Shown piece after piece: positions 25,101 through 36,692 of a stretch of 64,000 nucleotides of DNA. Every line of letters starts with the position of its first letter. The first letter of the stretch is position 1. The position numbers and the translations under genes are program-made. The DNA comes from Clavelina lepadiformis (Eukaryota; Chordata; Ascidiacea; Aplousobranchia; Clavelinidae): contig NC_135245.1 in NCBI RefSeq assembly GCF_947623445.1, positions 4,161,501 through 4,225,500 on the forward strand. Direction: 5' to 3'. The notes beneath the pieces were generated by a model. It had not been told where the DNA came from. It did not search any database and saw only the letters and a list, made by a program, of their open reading frames with translations.

Positions 25101-25272
25101 GAAATTATTAGTCAGCATTCTCTTGCAGATTTTTCAAGGCAACCGGGACTACAATAGCCTCGTTAGAAACAATTTTCCGGCTCCAGTGACCGCGAGATAT
25201 TTCCGACTCCTTGTACAAACATGGAGAGACCCTAGATACGCAGCCCTTCGTGTAGAATACTATACTTGTTAA
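22160..25272 (+). CDS. Gene 2: secreted collagen-EGF-CCP-EGF-EGF-F5/8C protein, intact
   Basis: Exons: 22160-22427, 22726-22791, 23155-23265, 23411-23605, 23696-23809, 23930-24049, 24263-24403, 24655-24824, 25129-25272; 442 aa. Every intron has GT and AG borders and no exon carries a stop, so this is a good reference copy. Domain order is signal peptide, Gly-X-Y triplets, CxC, coiled-coil neck, EGF, CCP, two EGFs, F5/8C. Its CCP has an extra, fifth Cys (NNCLVATC) where other copies have Phe. Its F5/8C variable segments read SVSSYPPHK, QGFSGGSYWT and TWRDPRYAAL. The last matches gene 5, although the upstream flank is nearly identical to gene 1, so the gene is a mosaic. N-glycosylation sequons are visible in the neck (NIT), EGF1 (NCT), CCP (NGT, NIT) and EGF3 (NYT). 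Inferred role: extracellular, oligomeric ligand-binding protein; no named homologue recognised. Confidence 0.88.
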
Positions 25273-25599
25273 CGGTTAAGAATTTCTGCAATACTTTTCG
25301 TTGAATATTTGTCATTTGCTATTGAATCTTTTCTCTATGTACCGTGTAAATTTGTTTGCAATCTCATAATTTATATTATTCACGAGCAAAGTTTCTACTG
25401 TACGGAACAATTAACATACACATACTAAACATGATAGCTCTTGATATTGTGTTATGTGAGCATGCAGTGCAAACGTTCGATTGAAGTGGTTGTGAGTATA
25501 TAGCTGCATATGTCAGAATTTGTGACAAAGTTATCAGGGATTGGTCCATGCGGCTAAAGCATAGAAAATTGAAAAATCTTTAAAGGACATAAAATTGGG
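25273..25599. other. 3' flank of gene 2
   Basis: Shortened flank that ends at a deletion junction with the gypsy RT palm near 25600. Nothing coding seen. Confidence 0.45.
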
Positions 25600-27990
25600 A
25601 AAAGCACAATTATGTCATCGAAATTAGTTAAGAAGCCGATCCCCTCCACGCCATTATTCGCATAAGGCGCTGAAAACTGGTAGTAGAGTTATTCAACCGT
25701 TTAGGACAAGACTTCTCAAGCCCTTTGGTTCTGCGACCTCATTATAGAAACAAAATTTCTATGCGATCCCTTGCCTACATGTTAAAGATATTAAAACAAT
25801 AAACGCCCAATTACAAATCTCAGGTGGTATTTTGTCTCTGGCAAAATCATACAAGTGCACACAATCCACCGAAGTACAATGACTGTAGCCTGCAGTAATA
25901 AAAGAATTTCGTAATGGAAACAGCAAAGCGAATAAAAAATTAAAAAAAAAACAATTCAACTTATAAAAATTAAATTTGTTTCACGACCCCAAAATTACAT
26001 TTTGTGACCCCAAACGGGGTCGCAACCCACAGTTTGAGAAGCTCTGTCGTAGGCAATAAATTGAATTCAAAACGCCCGACATGGCTTGTGAAGGCCGTAA
26101 CCTTGCGCGATGGGTCTTATTCATTGGTATCTGCCAACACTCTTGACTTCAAGCAGAAAAGTCTTTACAGCCCGCCAACTCGTCGAGACTATCGTTAATG
26201 CTACAGTTCAGGAAAGTCACACGTTAATGTAAATCTGTAACTACTGTAAGTACAACTACTGTAAGTCTTGTTACTTATTACAGAGATCAGGAAAACGGTG
26301 GCTACTCGCGTACCATTGGGAATTATAACGCTGTCATCACTAAAGTTTGCCAGCAACACTGGAACACGTGTATCCAAAGAAGTCACAATACAACTAGCCG
26401 TTAAAATTCGATAGTTAACCCAAAATTCATTATTCCGCTCTAACTAGGCTGAAAAGGATAAAAGGTATTTTCTATGGACGTAACTGTTGAGTTTAACTTC
26501 GCTGATCTCGGAAAAAGGCAAAACGTCTACGATCGCTGTCACAAAGATCTCGTTGCATTTCGGGACGAGACGCCGATTTAGCAGAGAAACTTCTGCTTCG
26601 CCTATAGACATGCTCATAAAAGTATAATAATAAAAGCATTAAAGTATAAAAATAATCAACATTAAATGTTAAAGACCCAAGTGTGAACCAGACTTTACAT
26701 TTACCCACAATGACAAAGTCGCTGCCGTCAGCTCGGACAAATTTCGTTTCTTCTGGTGATTCTGACATGGGTACTTTTACAACAAAGCTCAAACCATCCC
26801 AAAACGATGTCTTGATGAGAAACACGCAGGCACCAGTATCTACTAAGGCACATATTACTTTATCTCGAAAAATTACGTCAAAAAACGGTGCAAATCTGCA
26901 CTCGCGTTCTGTCCCGCAATAATTACATTTTCAGTTATCGAAGAAATTTCTGTCGAACCTTCCACCGGTTTGTGTTCCCTTCGGATATCGTGACTGCTGT
27001 AAACAAACGAATCAAAATTGTTGTTACGACATCGCGGACACCCCTTAACAAGATGCTTTACCCAACCTCATACAAAACATTTATGACGGCGCCGGACGGT
27101 GTCGGTAGATAGGCACCGACCATCATCTTTATCCGAAAAATCCTTAAACATTAGTTGCATCGATCTGTTCGTTGGTTTATCTCACCTTTTAGTTCTGAAG
27201 CTGTTTCATTGTGGCGTTCTTTATACGCTTTCGTCTCTCGCTCCATACTTTACTTTGCTTAAAACGGCAGAAACGTCCTGGGATGAGGGCAGCGCTGAAC
27301 AAGTTTGAGTCGACTCCAGCCCCACTGAAACATTGGAGTTTGTGCTGAAAACTGTGTAGGCCGTGGCCATAAAATCACGTTCATACCTGAGCGTTGCTGG
27401 TATGCTGGAGGCCAATCGCCGGTCTCTCTAACACTTGTTCAGTAACAAGTGCTGTACTTTGTTCCTCAGGAGGATGTCGTCGTCTTAAGGGTAACATCTG
27501 TTACCGAGCGCTTTCACCGCATAACAAATTCCGGCGAATCGTCTTGTAGCTGTTCGACACGCTGGACATAGCAGCTTGTGGCAAATTTTTCGCTGTTGCT
27601 GGCTTCGGTGGCCCTTTCGACTAAGGTTTCAAACGAAACCACGTAGATATATTTATCCTCACTTCGAATCTTCCACTTCAAATCGTGATTCATGGCATTC
27701 AAGAGCAAATGCCTTTTAACATCTTCGGAAGCATGAACAATAACACAATAAGATTTAAAAACTTTCAAAATTTGACCAGATTATTACCTGGATTGAAGCA
27801 AGGCGGTGTCATCAATAAGTCAGAGACCATTTCACGTCAGCAAACTGGTAATCCTTGAAATTGTGATTAATCCTGGAGCGCTCGCCAATTTGTTACAGAA
27901 TTTGTCTGCCAGATACTTTCCTACAGCTTACACGTTCAACTACAAACCAAGCGAGCAAATTAAAAGCGGCTTGAAATTGGATTATAATGT
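25600..27990 (-). mobile_element. Ty3/gypsy-like fragment between genes 2 and 3, twice deleted
   Basis: The minus strand holds gag, including an 84-codon open stretch (27768-27514), the knuckle region near 27100, and a protease-like segment (26825-26680) where the active-site triad lies just upstream of the conserved FLIKTSFWDGL. A linker and a short RT remnant (26190-26060) follow, with MITE B at 25707-26046. Compared with the other units, about 1 kb of RNase H and RT is missing at a junction near 25600 and about 0.5 kb between RT and the linker at 26213-26260, where short filler bases are present. This explains why this unit is the shortest. Confidence 0.72.
25707..26046. mobile_element. 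hAT-like MITE B after gene 2
   Basis: Same MITE at the same position in gypsy RT as in the other units, with ends CAAGACTTCTCAAG and GTTTGAGAAGCTCTG. The flanks have diverged more (GTTTAGGA and TCGTAGGC). Presence in all five gypsy fragments shows that the insertion preceded the array's expansion. Confidence 0.75.
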
Positions 27991-30980
27991 ACAACTCGTC
28001 CATTAAACAATGTAAGAGTCTCTAACGTACTTGTACTGTAAAAGCGATGATTGACGAAGGTTCTCACTCTTTGCCCGTACGTCTGGATTGCCTTCTCGAA
28101 CAATGGTCTGCATCAAAGGAAAATCCAATTACACAACGATGCCTGCAGGCCACCAATCAGGAAAAGACGCCTATAGCAGTTATGTGGACAATTGTATCGA
28201 AACGTTAAGCGGCAAATTAAAGAAAAATCTTCAAAATAACGATAACGTGCATAAAGGAAATCTGTGTACGAAAAAAACGTAAAAATACCAGAAACAACCA
28301 AAATTTGAGAGAAAGAAAACACAAATAATAAAAACAAATACAATATTTTGCCACAACTGTACTAGGCAATTACTTTAGTTTTGCTGTTGCAATGAAGTAT
28401 GTTGCTTTTACGGCAAGTAATCAAGACTTTCCCTGTAATTAACTTGTGACACACTGTTAAAATCGTATGTGGCAGAAGTGAGCACCCATTTGAGCATGAC
28501 GACAGACTCAAAAGTCAACTGATGGGCAGCAATCGACATATGGATCATCTTTTTTATGCTGTAATCATACCTCTATGAGTTGTTAAGTCAGTGTGTTAGT
28601 CACAAACCGCTTTCTAATGATGAGGTCTAAAGATGCCAAATTTTTACAAATCGACACTGAACAAATTATAACTTTCATCGATTTTCGCTTAACTACCGAA
28701 GCGCTACCCCAAGGGCAAAAAATTATCCAACAGCCTTTCTCTTAATCTTAATTCACTTACTCGAGAATGTTTGATCATAATGGTTGACCAAATTTTGATT
28801 AGTTCAATTAAAAATAGAATTCATTAATTTTGATGATTAAAACATATTTAACAAGACAAAATATTTTTTGTACTTTGCAATCGATAAATCGGACGTTTAC
28901 AAACATACTGAGCTACTGAAAAACCAGAACCAACAAACAAGCCTTGTTACAGCACGTTAGCATTTACATCACATAAATGAATTATGATGTCTATGGCCAG
29001 TGCAAATATTTCCAGTGTGAGCTAGCAGAGAAAGCAGATAAAGTAAAGCTCATGTCCAAGTAATGATGATTGCAGTTATTATTTGAAAACTTTGTGAAAA
29101 TATTATTTAGTAATGGTTGTGTCATTTACGATGCACATAATGCAGTACACATAGGCTAAATGTGACCCAATAAAATCTTTACAATGATAATAATTATTAC
29201 TTTGTAGAAACTAATGGTGGGTGCAAAGTAGCCTACTGTAACTATGAGAGCACTTCGCCGTAGTCATGCCTCCAAGGAAAGCCAATGATTGACAATTTGC
29301 AAACCGTGGGCTTTAAAAATTGACTCAGAAATTTAAATCAGCGTAGGTGTATCCAGTGACGTACAGTTTACGTTGTGGCGGAAGTTGCGTGCACAGTTCA
29401 ACATAGACATTTAAAATTGGAATTTTATTGACGTGTTTTCTCATTGGTTTGTTTGCGTATCAAGGTTACTGACCATGTTGACCGGTTAATTTATTTTACT
29501 CATGTCACTGACGGGCGCACAACATTTTATTTTGAGCATGAAATTACAAGTGAAATACGACACAGATTGGTTTATGCGGCATTAGTTAAAGCTCTAGTTA
29601 AGATACGGTCTAGACTCTAGACAAAGGGCCTTCAAAAAAAACAACCACTGCTGCAATGTCAAATGTGAAACTTTGCAGGTTTTTATTTTGCATCTGGGTT
29701 AAGGTAGTTCATCAGCATTGTAACGAAATATTTGAAATTTTTCAGGAAATAATTTAGGTTTGATTCCAAGATTTTGGGTTACAAAAATGTGCTTGCCCTT
29801 ATTTAAATTGTCAATATTCAAGAAATAGTTTCCTTTATTAAGCATTTCTGCTACTACATGGCGCCAATGTTACCTCAATTTAAGTTTGTAAATGCGTTTA
29901 TGGTTTGTACGTGGCAGTGAGCTTTCTGGGAAACTTCATTACAAAAACAACATTTAATTCAAAACAAACTTGTTGACCACATTTAAAATGGCAACGTCAG
30001 GCAAACAACTTCCACATTTCTATGTAATTTGAACTTTATTGTTTTGTTGAAACTTATTTTGTCTCGAGTTTTTGTCATAAGAAGTGCACCAATTATGAAA
30101 AGTTTTCAGAACTGTCGATATGCCAGCAAGCTGCTTTGTGAGTGAGTTCCCATATATTTATTATATTTTGGTGTTATTGACATTTCACTTTTTTTTTAAG
30201 TTTCCGACAAAAATTATTACCAAAACACACAGTTTGTTTTTGTTCATTTGGATAGGTGAAACTTCTTTCAACAGCGGAATTCAAACTTTAAAAAGCAGCC
30301 ATCATGACAAAATTCTTTGCAAAATAGAACTTTCTTCTATGTTTATTTCGCAAATACAATTTGTATTTGTAAAATAAGAATATAATAGTCTATAATTAAA
30401 CCGTCATTACATCGCTGGTACAGAATATACGCTATACGTGACGCAAACACAAAACATGCAAAACGATTAAAACATTACTCACTGCCTACTGCGTGTAACT
30501 CAGCATTTCATTAACGTGTGATGACTTTGGTCAGCATTCCTGTTTGGTTTATCTGGTGACAGAGGATGTCAGGGTTTCGACTTTGCATAGTCTGCAGTTT
30601 AAATTTAACACCAAGTACTTAATAATTCTCACGTGAAAAGATTTGGTTCCACGATTTCATATTTCAACGATGTTGTTGGTCAGGTCAGAAACAAATATTT
30701 CCAACTTACAACTTCTTCTGTGACGTATTTCTTTCAACTACTGGCGTCATTGTCAACCACCTTGTGTTTTCGAGTAAATTGTTTTCAGCAATGTTTTGGA
30801 AAAACTTAACAAAAATAGTTAAATACCAGAGACAACTATTTGATCAAACATTTTGAATTTAAATTGACTTATTCGTGTTAAAATTAGGTAAATTTACACC
30901 TGAAAAATTTGCTCAATTTTTAATATAATGTTCTGCAATATTGCATGAACCTTAAAGCGACACTTGACAAAACATTTGAG
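27991..30980. other. Non-coding spacer, unit 3
   Basis: Aligns with the spacers of the other units but is more diverged, with only one copy of the segment duplicated in units 1 and 2 and no MITE A (uninterrupted site near 29620). Nothing coding is supported. Confidence 0.5.
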
Positions 30981-30983
30981 CTG

Positions 30984-31135
30984 ACTACACCACGTGGGCT
31001 AAAAAACTTATTGTGACAAGACTTTTCTATAGTTTATATGTGATTTCTTTTCGTGAGCTTTGCGGCTCACGGAATGGGTGCTGGAAATGAACGAAAAAAT
31101 GAAAAGAAAAAAGAAAAAGGTTTTGGGCGTTGTGA
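30984..31135 (+). promoter_or_regulatory. Degenerate 5' control block of pseudogene 3
   Basis: CACGTG is kept, but the two GATA motifs read GACAAG (31015-31020) and TTATAT (31034-31039). The purine tract (31084-31120) is shortened. Loss of both motifs fits the broken coding sequence downstream. Confidence 0.35.
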
Positions 31136-31497
31136 GAAAAAGGATTTCCACAATTTTCAGTTCTTGCATGCTTGTGGTATAAATTGTGTTATCGAGCGCC
31201 TTGAAATATATTAAGACAACGAAGCATGTTTTTGCAATGCAGGTTTAATGCGTATATCGATGGATGTGCTGCAAGGTTAAAAGACGAGGTTTCTAATTTT
31301 GACAAGGTTTTTACCTTTGGTTGCACAAAATACACAAAAGAATGTATTCATCACTGAAGGGGACCTTTAAATACAGTAGCCCCAAAACTATTGTACATAG
31401 AAAATGTTTTCAGCAAATAGGTTGAGAAACTCAACCGACTTTCATTAAGTGTTTATTCTCAGATTTGAAGCATCGAGAGTTTGTCGCAAAATTTAAA

Positions 31498-34400
31498 ATG
31501 ATTTCTCCACGTATTTTGTGGATATTGTTGATAACGTGTTCCTCGTGGAAAGGAGTTATGAGCTTGGATAGAGAAGCGTGTGTGCCCATACGATTATCAC
31601 CGACCCAGCAAGACACGTTACCAGATATGGAAACGTTAAGGACTCAAAGAGGATTACCTGGAAAAGCTGGAGGAATTGGGCCAGTTGGACCCCAGGGAGC
31701 TCAAGGACCCAGGGGACTTCCCGGAATTTGTGCTTGTGATCCGAGCGAAATTGCTCAAATACATGGAAAGTTCGAAAAATTGAATTTCATATTTATTAAA
31801 TAATAACTGAAGTATTTAAACCGAATAACTTCAACTGCAAGGTTATTTTGATGACAGCCCAAGAAATAACCTTGTTTGTGATAAATTCAAAGCCAATTAG
31901 TGTCTATATATCGAATGGAAAATCGTCATTTCTTGTTATTGGAAATGCAAATGTTTAGGCTTCGGATTTTGAATCGTTCAACCTGTATAAGATCATGTTT
32001 AAAATCTTTTCAAACAACTTTCAAAAATTAAAAAACTATATAAAATGACTTGTGTTTTATCTCATTAGTTTTCCTAAAAAATTTAACCGCAAAGCTCGAA
32101 AGTTTGATTGCATTGCATCATTACGCTCTAAAAGGTTGGTCTTACTTTAAATATAATAAGTTTATTTATAAAAATATATTATTACTGTCGTAACTTTCTT
32201 TTACATTTCTTTTAGATATATTATTGTAGCTAAGTGACAAGAGTACTTTTTAAGGGTTGGAATTTAATTAATCACACTTTACTCTTTCCAATTTATTCAT
32301 TAAAAGTCGCCATTTTGTTTTAACGCTTAAAGAGCTGATTTAGTGTTAAAATACTTTTTGAAATTTGAAACAATTTAAAAGAGCATCACCTATATTCCTC
32401 TCTGTATCATGGCTTATTTCCTGCCATGATATCATTTGTGACTTTTTATCGTTTTTATTACCAAGTTTAAATATATAATGGAAATATGTTTAGTCGATCA
32501 ATGCGACCACATGCCATGTAAAAATGGAGGAACTTGTATTAACGATGGAAACTCGTATATATGCAACTGCACTGACGGATATGAGGGAAATGACTGCTCC
32601 ATAAGTAAAACGTTTTTGCAATAATAATATAAAAAAATTTATTTGAATTGACTTTAGTGATACTTTTGGTGACGACGCAATGGTGGTAAAAAATGTTTCC
32701 AATTTATTTGTATAGCTTGATTTATAAAAAATTGCATTATTTTGCGCAGGAATCCAGTGCGTGGTGCCGTAGGCGCCCAACAACGGAACGGTCTCTGGAG
32801 AAAGTGGTCAGCTGGTTCCTTATAAGGAAAACATTACATACAGATGCAACGATAGACACGTGGTGGCGTATGAAGTGAATAATTTTCTAGTTGCAACTTG
32901 TCAGCAAAATAAACAATGGACAAAAGATACTCCAGTGTGCGTGGGTAGGTCTTTTAACTGACTTTAAATATTTTTTTTTACAAACAACAAGTCTAAATTT
33001 TGCATCTGTTTTTTTCTAAACTTGTTAAAATTTTCAGTTGATGATTGTAATCCCGACTCATGCTCTGGAAGAGGAACTTGCATAAATCAAATCGGCCGAA
33101 CGATTTGTGAATGTGATGAAGGATACGAAGGAAGCGTTTGTTCAGTTCAAAGTGAACTTTCTTGAAACAAACTCGGCGATTATTGCAATAAATTCAAAGA
33201 ATATTGTGATTATGACGTAATGGTGAGCTCAATCAACTCGAATCACTCATAATAGAAAGTGTTTGTAGATAATCCGTGTGATCTATCTCCATGCGGTCAA
33301 AAAGGAATTTGCGTGTGGGAAGAAGGTATGAACTACAACTGCCGATGTCTCGCTGGATATCATGGAAAAAACTGCGAGACATTTATCGGTTTGTAAATTT
33401 CCTTCAAATAAATAAAAGCCGAGATATGGGTTCGGTGATTTTCGTTTTAAAAAAATTCAAACTTAAGATTTTTTATTATGCGCTAGTCGGATATGCTTTT
33501 TCAAAATTATTTAGTCAGAACTATTATATTTACATTGATTTTTACAACCATTTAGATTATACCTTTATTTAACTCATGCTTAACTCATTTTTGTAATTTC
33601 AGCAAGTGATTGTGTACGAGCTGTTGGTATAGAGGACGGCAGAGTAGGAAATAACGATATTACCGCCTCACGGTCATATAGCGGTTACCTACCACATAAA
33701 GCTCGATTGAGACAAATAGAAAGTTGGCTGTCACCACATCCACGTAAATGAGCAACTAGATGAAGTTTTCATTGTGACTTGACAAACTGCCGCAGTTACC
33801 AAATGTTGTTTCAATAATTTTGTTTCCGAACACAGAAATATATTAAATATTGTTCGAAAATTTTGCTTAGACATTTATGCATTTTATACGTTTTTATTAA
33901 AAATCTTTTACTTTAATTCGACATATATACGAGGAAAATGATTTACCCACATTTTTCTTTATAGTTTTCTTACTTGTTTGTTAGCTCAGCGCGATGACTG
34001 GCTTCAAGTGGATTTAAAATCATCTACCACTGTCGTCGCTGTTGCAACTCAAGGTCATTCATATGGTTCATTTTGGACGACAAGTTACAAAATAGCGCAT
34101 GGCTTCACCGAGAACGATTTGCAGATTATACAAAACAATCAAGGACAAGATTTGGTAAGTTCATTCTTGTGGTTGCTAAATAATTGTTTCAGAGAGTTGA
34201 CCGCAGCAAAAACTAAATTACGTAAACACACATGAATAACTAAGTTAATTGTTAGTGTTTATAAATTGTTACGGCAATGGAACAGAAGCAATCCAGCATT
34301 TCTGAATCGTTCATTGAAACTACGGTAGCAATTTCAACCATTAGCGTCTTAAAAGTATTATATAAGAATTCCAAGTTGATGTTTTGCAAACTTTTGTACG

Positions 34401-34587
34401 TATCAATTTTATCCAGTTAAATTTATTAGTGAGCATTTTCCTGCAGATTTTTCAAGGTAACCGGGACTACAATAGCGTCGTTAGAAACAATTTTCCGGTT
34501 CCAGTGACGGCAAGATATTTCCGAATCCTTGTACAAACCTGGAATGATTATTCCGCATCTCTACGAGTAGAATACTATACCTGTTAA
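31498..34587 (+). pseudogene. Gene 3: collagen-EGF-CCP-EGF-EGF-F5/8C pseudogene
   Basis: Exon equivalents: 31498-31765, 32069-32134, 32494-32604, 32750-32944, 33038-33151, 33269-33388, 33603-33743, 33985-34154, 34447-34587. Two lesions are visible. The exon 1 donor is GGAAAG instead of GGTAAG (31766-31767 read GA), so unspliced exon 1 runs into a stop at 31801-31803. The CCP exon has TAG at 32770-32772 where the other copies have TCG. Remaining exons are open with good splice sites, and the F5/8C domain still has both terminal Cys residues. EGF2 has Val for the Asp before its last Cys (33136 region). The neck reads VFLKNLT rather than VFLGNIT. Two upstream GATA motifs kept by copies 1, 2, 4 and 5 are also lost. 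Inferred: a non-functional copy, or at best one that yields a short collagen-only peptide. It is diverged across its whole length rather than recently broken. Confidence 0.85.
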
Positions 34588-35109
34588 AGAAACCTTTCCT
34601 CTATTTACCATGTAAATTATTTTTCCATCTCATAATTCGAATTAATCACGAGCAAATTTTTTCTGTATGGAACAATTAACATACAAATAATAAACATGCT
34701 AGCTCATGATATTGTGTTATGTGAGCATGCAGTGCAAACGTTAGATTTAAGTGGTTGTGTGTATATAGCTGCATATGTCCAGGACAATATTAAGGGAGTT
34801 GAGTTGTTTTGTAACTTCTGAATCTGTAACAAAGTTATCAAGGAATGGGCCACGCGGCTAAAGCGTAAACAAATTGACAAAATTTAAAGGACATAAAATT
34901 GGGAAAACGCAGTACTCTTAAAATTAACATGTCTTGAGAAACCTTGTCTGCAGAATGTTAGAGAAATTAAGCTTGATAAATTAATGATATCAAATTTCCT
35001 CCTGTGTGTGCGCATTGACCTCACTGCAGCGGTGGCTTTAGGTTTGGTTGGGAAGACAAAATTTTTTTCTGAAGATTTTAGAAAGTTGCAACCATATTGC
35101 AACAAAACA
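34588..35109. other. 3' flank of gene 3
   Basis: Homologous to the flanks of genes 1, 4 and 5. About 50 bp just after the stop codon are missing relative to the others. Nothing coding seen. Confidence 0.4.
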
Positions 35110-36001
35110 TTTCCATGTTTAACAAGTTAAGCTAAATAATAGCTCGTATATTTGAGAATTCAATTTGTACAAACATAGAAAAAATATTTCGTAATTTCTC
35201 ACTTTCCGTAAATTAGTATCGCCTTACTCGGTTTCCTCTTTCCGTAAATTAGTGTTGTTTTGGTCTTGGCATGATGTTTTAAATCACGTGACCGTTTAAG
35301 CATTATTAAAAAGTTTGTTTCCAAGCAAATAGCAGCGGAAAAGCTTTGAAGCATAAACAATCGCCAACAATTCATTTCTGGTCGTAGAATAGTTCCGTTC
35401 GCCTTTAATGATCGATTGTCATAAGCAAACATTTGTTCGCCGCCATCAACTTCCTGAGATAAGATTCAACCAACGGCGACACTGAAGCATCGGTGTCGAA
35501 AATAAAAGCTTTATTAAAATCGGAGTAGCTTGAAACAGTGAGCTTATTAAAACACGTTCTGACACTCGCCGGTCCAGAAACACGTTTTTCCTATATCAGT
35601 AAGTTTATGTAGAGATGCTGCAATTAGTGCATAAAGTCTTGAATGAATTTTCTATAGTAAGAAGTCAATCCAACAAAACGTCTAACGTTTATGACGGACA
35701 GCGGAATTGGCCACTCCATTTCAACGCGAGCCTTGTCTGGATCGCATTTTATGCCCTATTGGGACACCACGTGATCAAAAAATGTGAACCTTGAAGTAAA
35801 ACAACGCACATTTCGTAGGCTTAAGAGTGAAGCGCGCAACTTTAAACCGTTCCAGAATTAATTCAGCCTATCCAGGTGTTCTTCAAACGTACAACCATAC
35901 ACAATTATGTCATCGAAATTAGTTAAGACGCTGTTCCCCTCCACGCCATTATTCGCATAAGGCGCTGAAAAATGGTAGTAGAGTTATTCACCCCCTTAGG
36001 C

Positions 36002-36692
36002 CAAGACTTCTCAAACCTTTTGGTTCTGCGACCTCATTATAGAAACGAATTTCTATGCGACCCCTTAAGGCAGGGGTTCCCAACCGGTGGTACGCGTACC
36101 ACTAGTGGTACGCGGGAGCTTTTCAGGTGGTACGCGAGCAGCTCTCCGTTGCATGCGATATACAGAATAGTAGTATAACAATTTAATTTTGAGTTGCTAA
36201 AATATGCGAACAACACTTTTATTTCTTTCCGTACTAAATTCTCTGCACTCAGTAAGCTACTTTTGTCGATCTTGCTCCCTGCTGTCATTGTTATTAATAC
36301 AATGCTGCTGTGCGAATACTGGATCAAATTAGTTGTTTTGAAAATAGTGGTACGTGTTGACAATCCGTGGTGGCTAAGTGGTACGAGAACATAAAAAGGT
36401 TGGGAACCCCTGCCTTAAGGGGTAGCCTACATGTTAAAGATATTAAGACAATAAACGCCCAATTACAAATCTCATGTGGTATTTTGTCTCTAGCAAAATC
36501 ATACAAGTGCACACAATCCACCGAAATACAGTGACTGTAGCCTGCAGTAATAAAAGAATCTCGTAATGCAAACAGTAAAGCGAATAAAAAATTAACAAAA
36601 AATATTCAATTTAAATTGAATTCGTTTCCCGACACCAAAATTACATTTTATGACTCCAAACGGGGTCGCGACCCACAGTTTGAGAAGCTCTG
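36002..36692. mobile_element. hAT-like MITE B after gene 3, interrupted by MITE C
   Basis: MITE B ends CAAGACTTCTCAAAC and GTTTGAGAAGCTCTG are 691 bp apart instead of about 345, because a second hAT-like element occupies 36071-36412. Outer flanks CCTTAGGC and TCGTAAGC resemble a decayed 8-bp duplication. Confidence 0.78.
36071..36412. mobile_element. hAT-like MITE C nested in MITE B
   Basis: 342 bp with terminal inverted repeats CAGGGGTTCCCAACC on both ends and a perfect 8-bp target duplication CCTTAAGG (36063-36070 and 36413-36420). Short GTGGTACGCG repeats lie near the left end. No coding capacity. It is found only in this unit and its flanks are perfect, so it is among the youngest insertions here. 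Confidence 0.88.

Noticed and set aside
31465..31497. Extended start of gene 3 exon 1 at a TTG
   Set aside because: The ATG at 31498 aligns with the start of all other copies and gives a proper signal peptide. TTG starts are not expected here.
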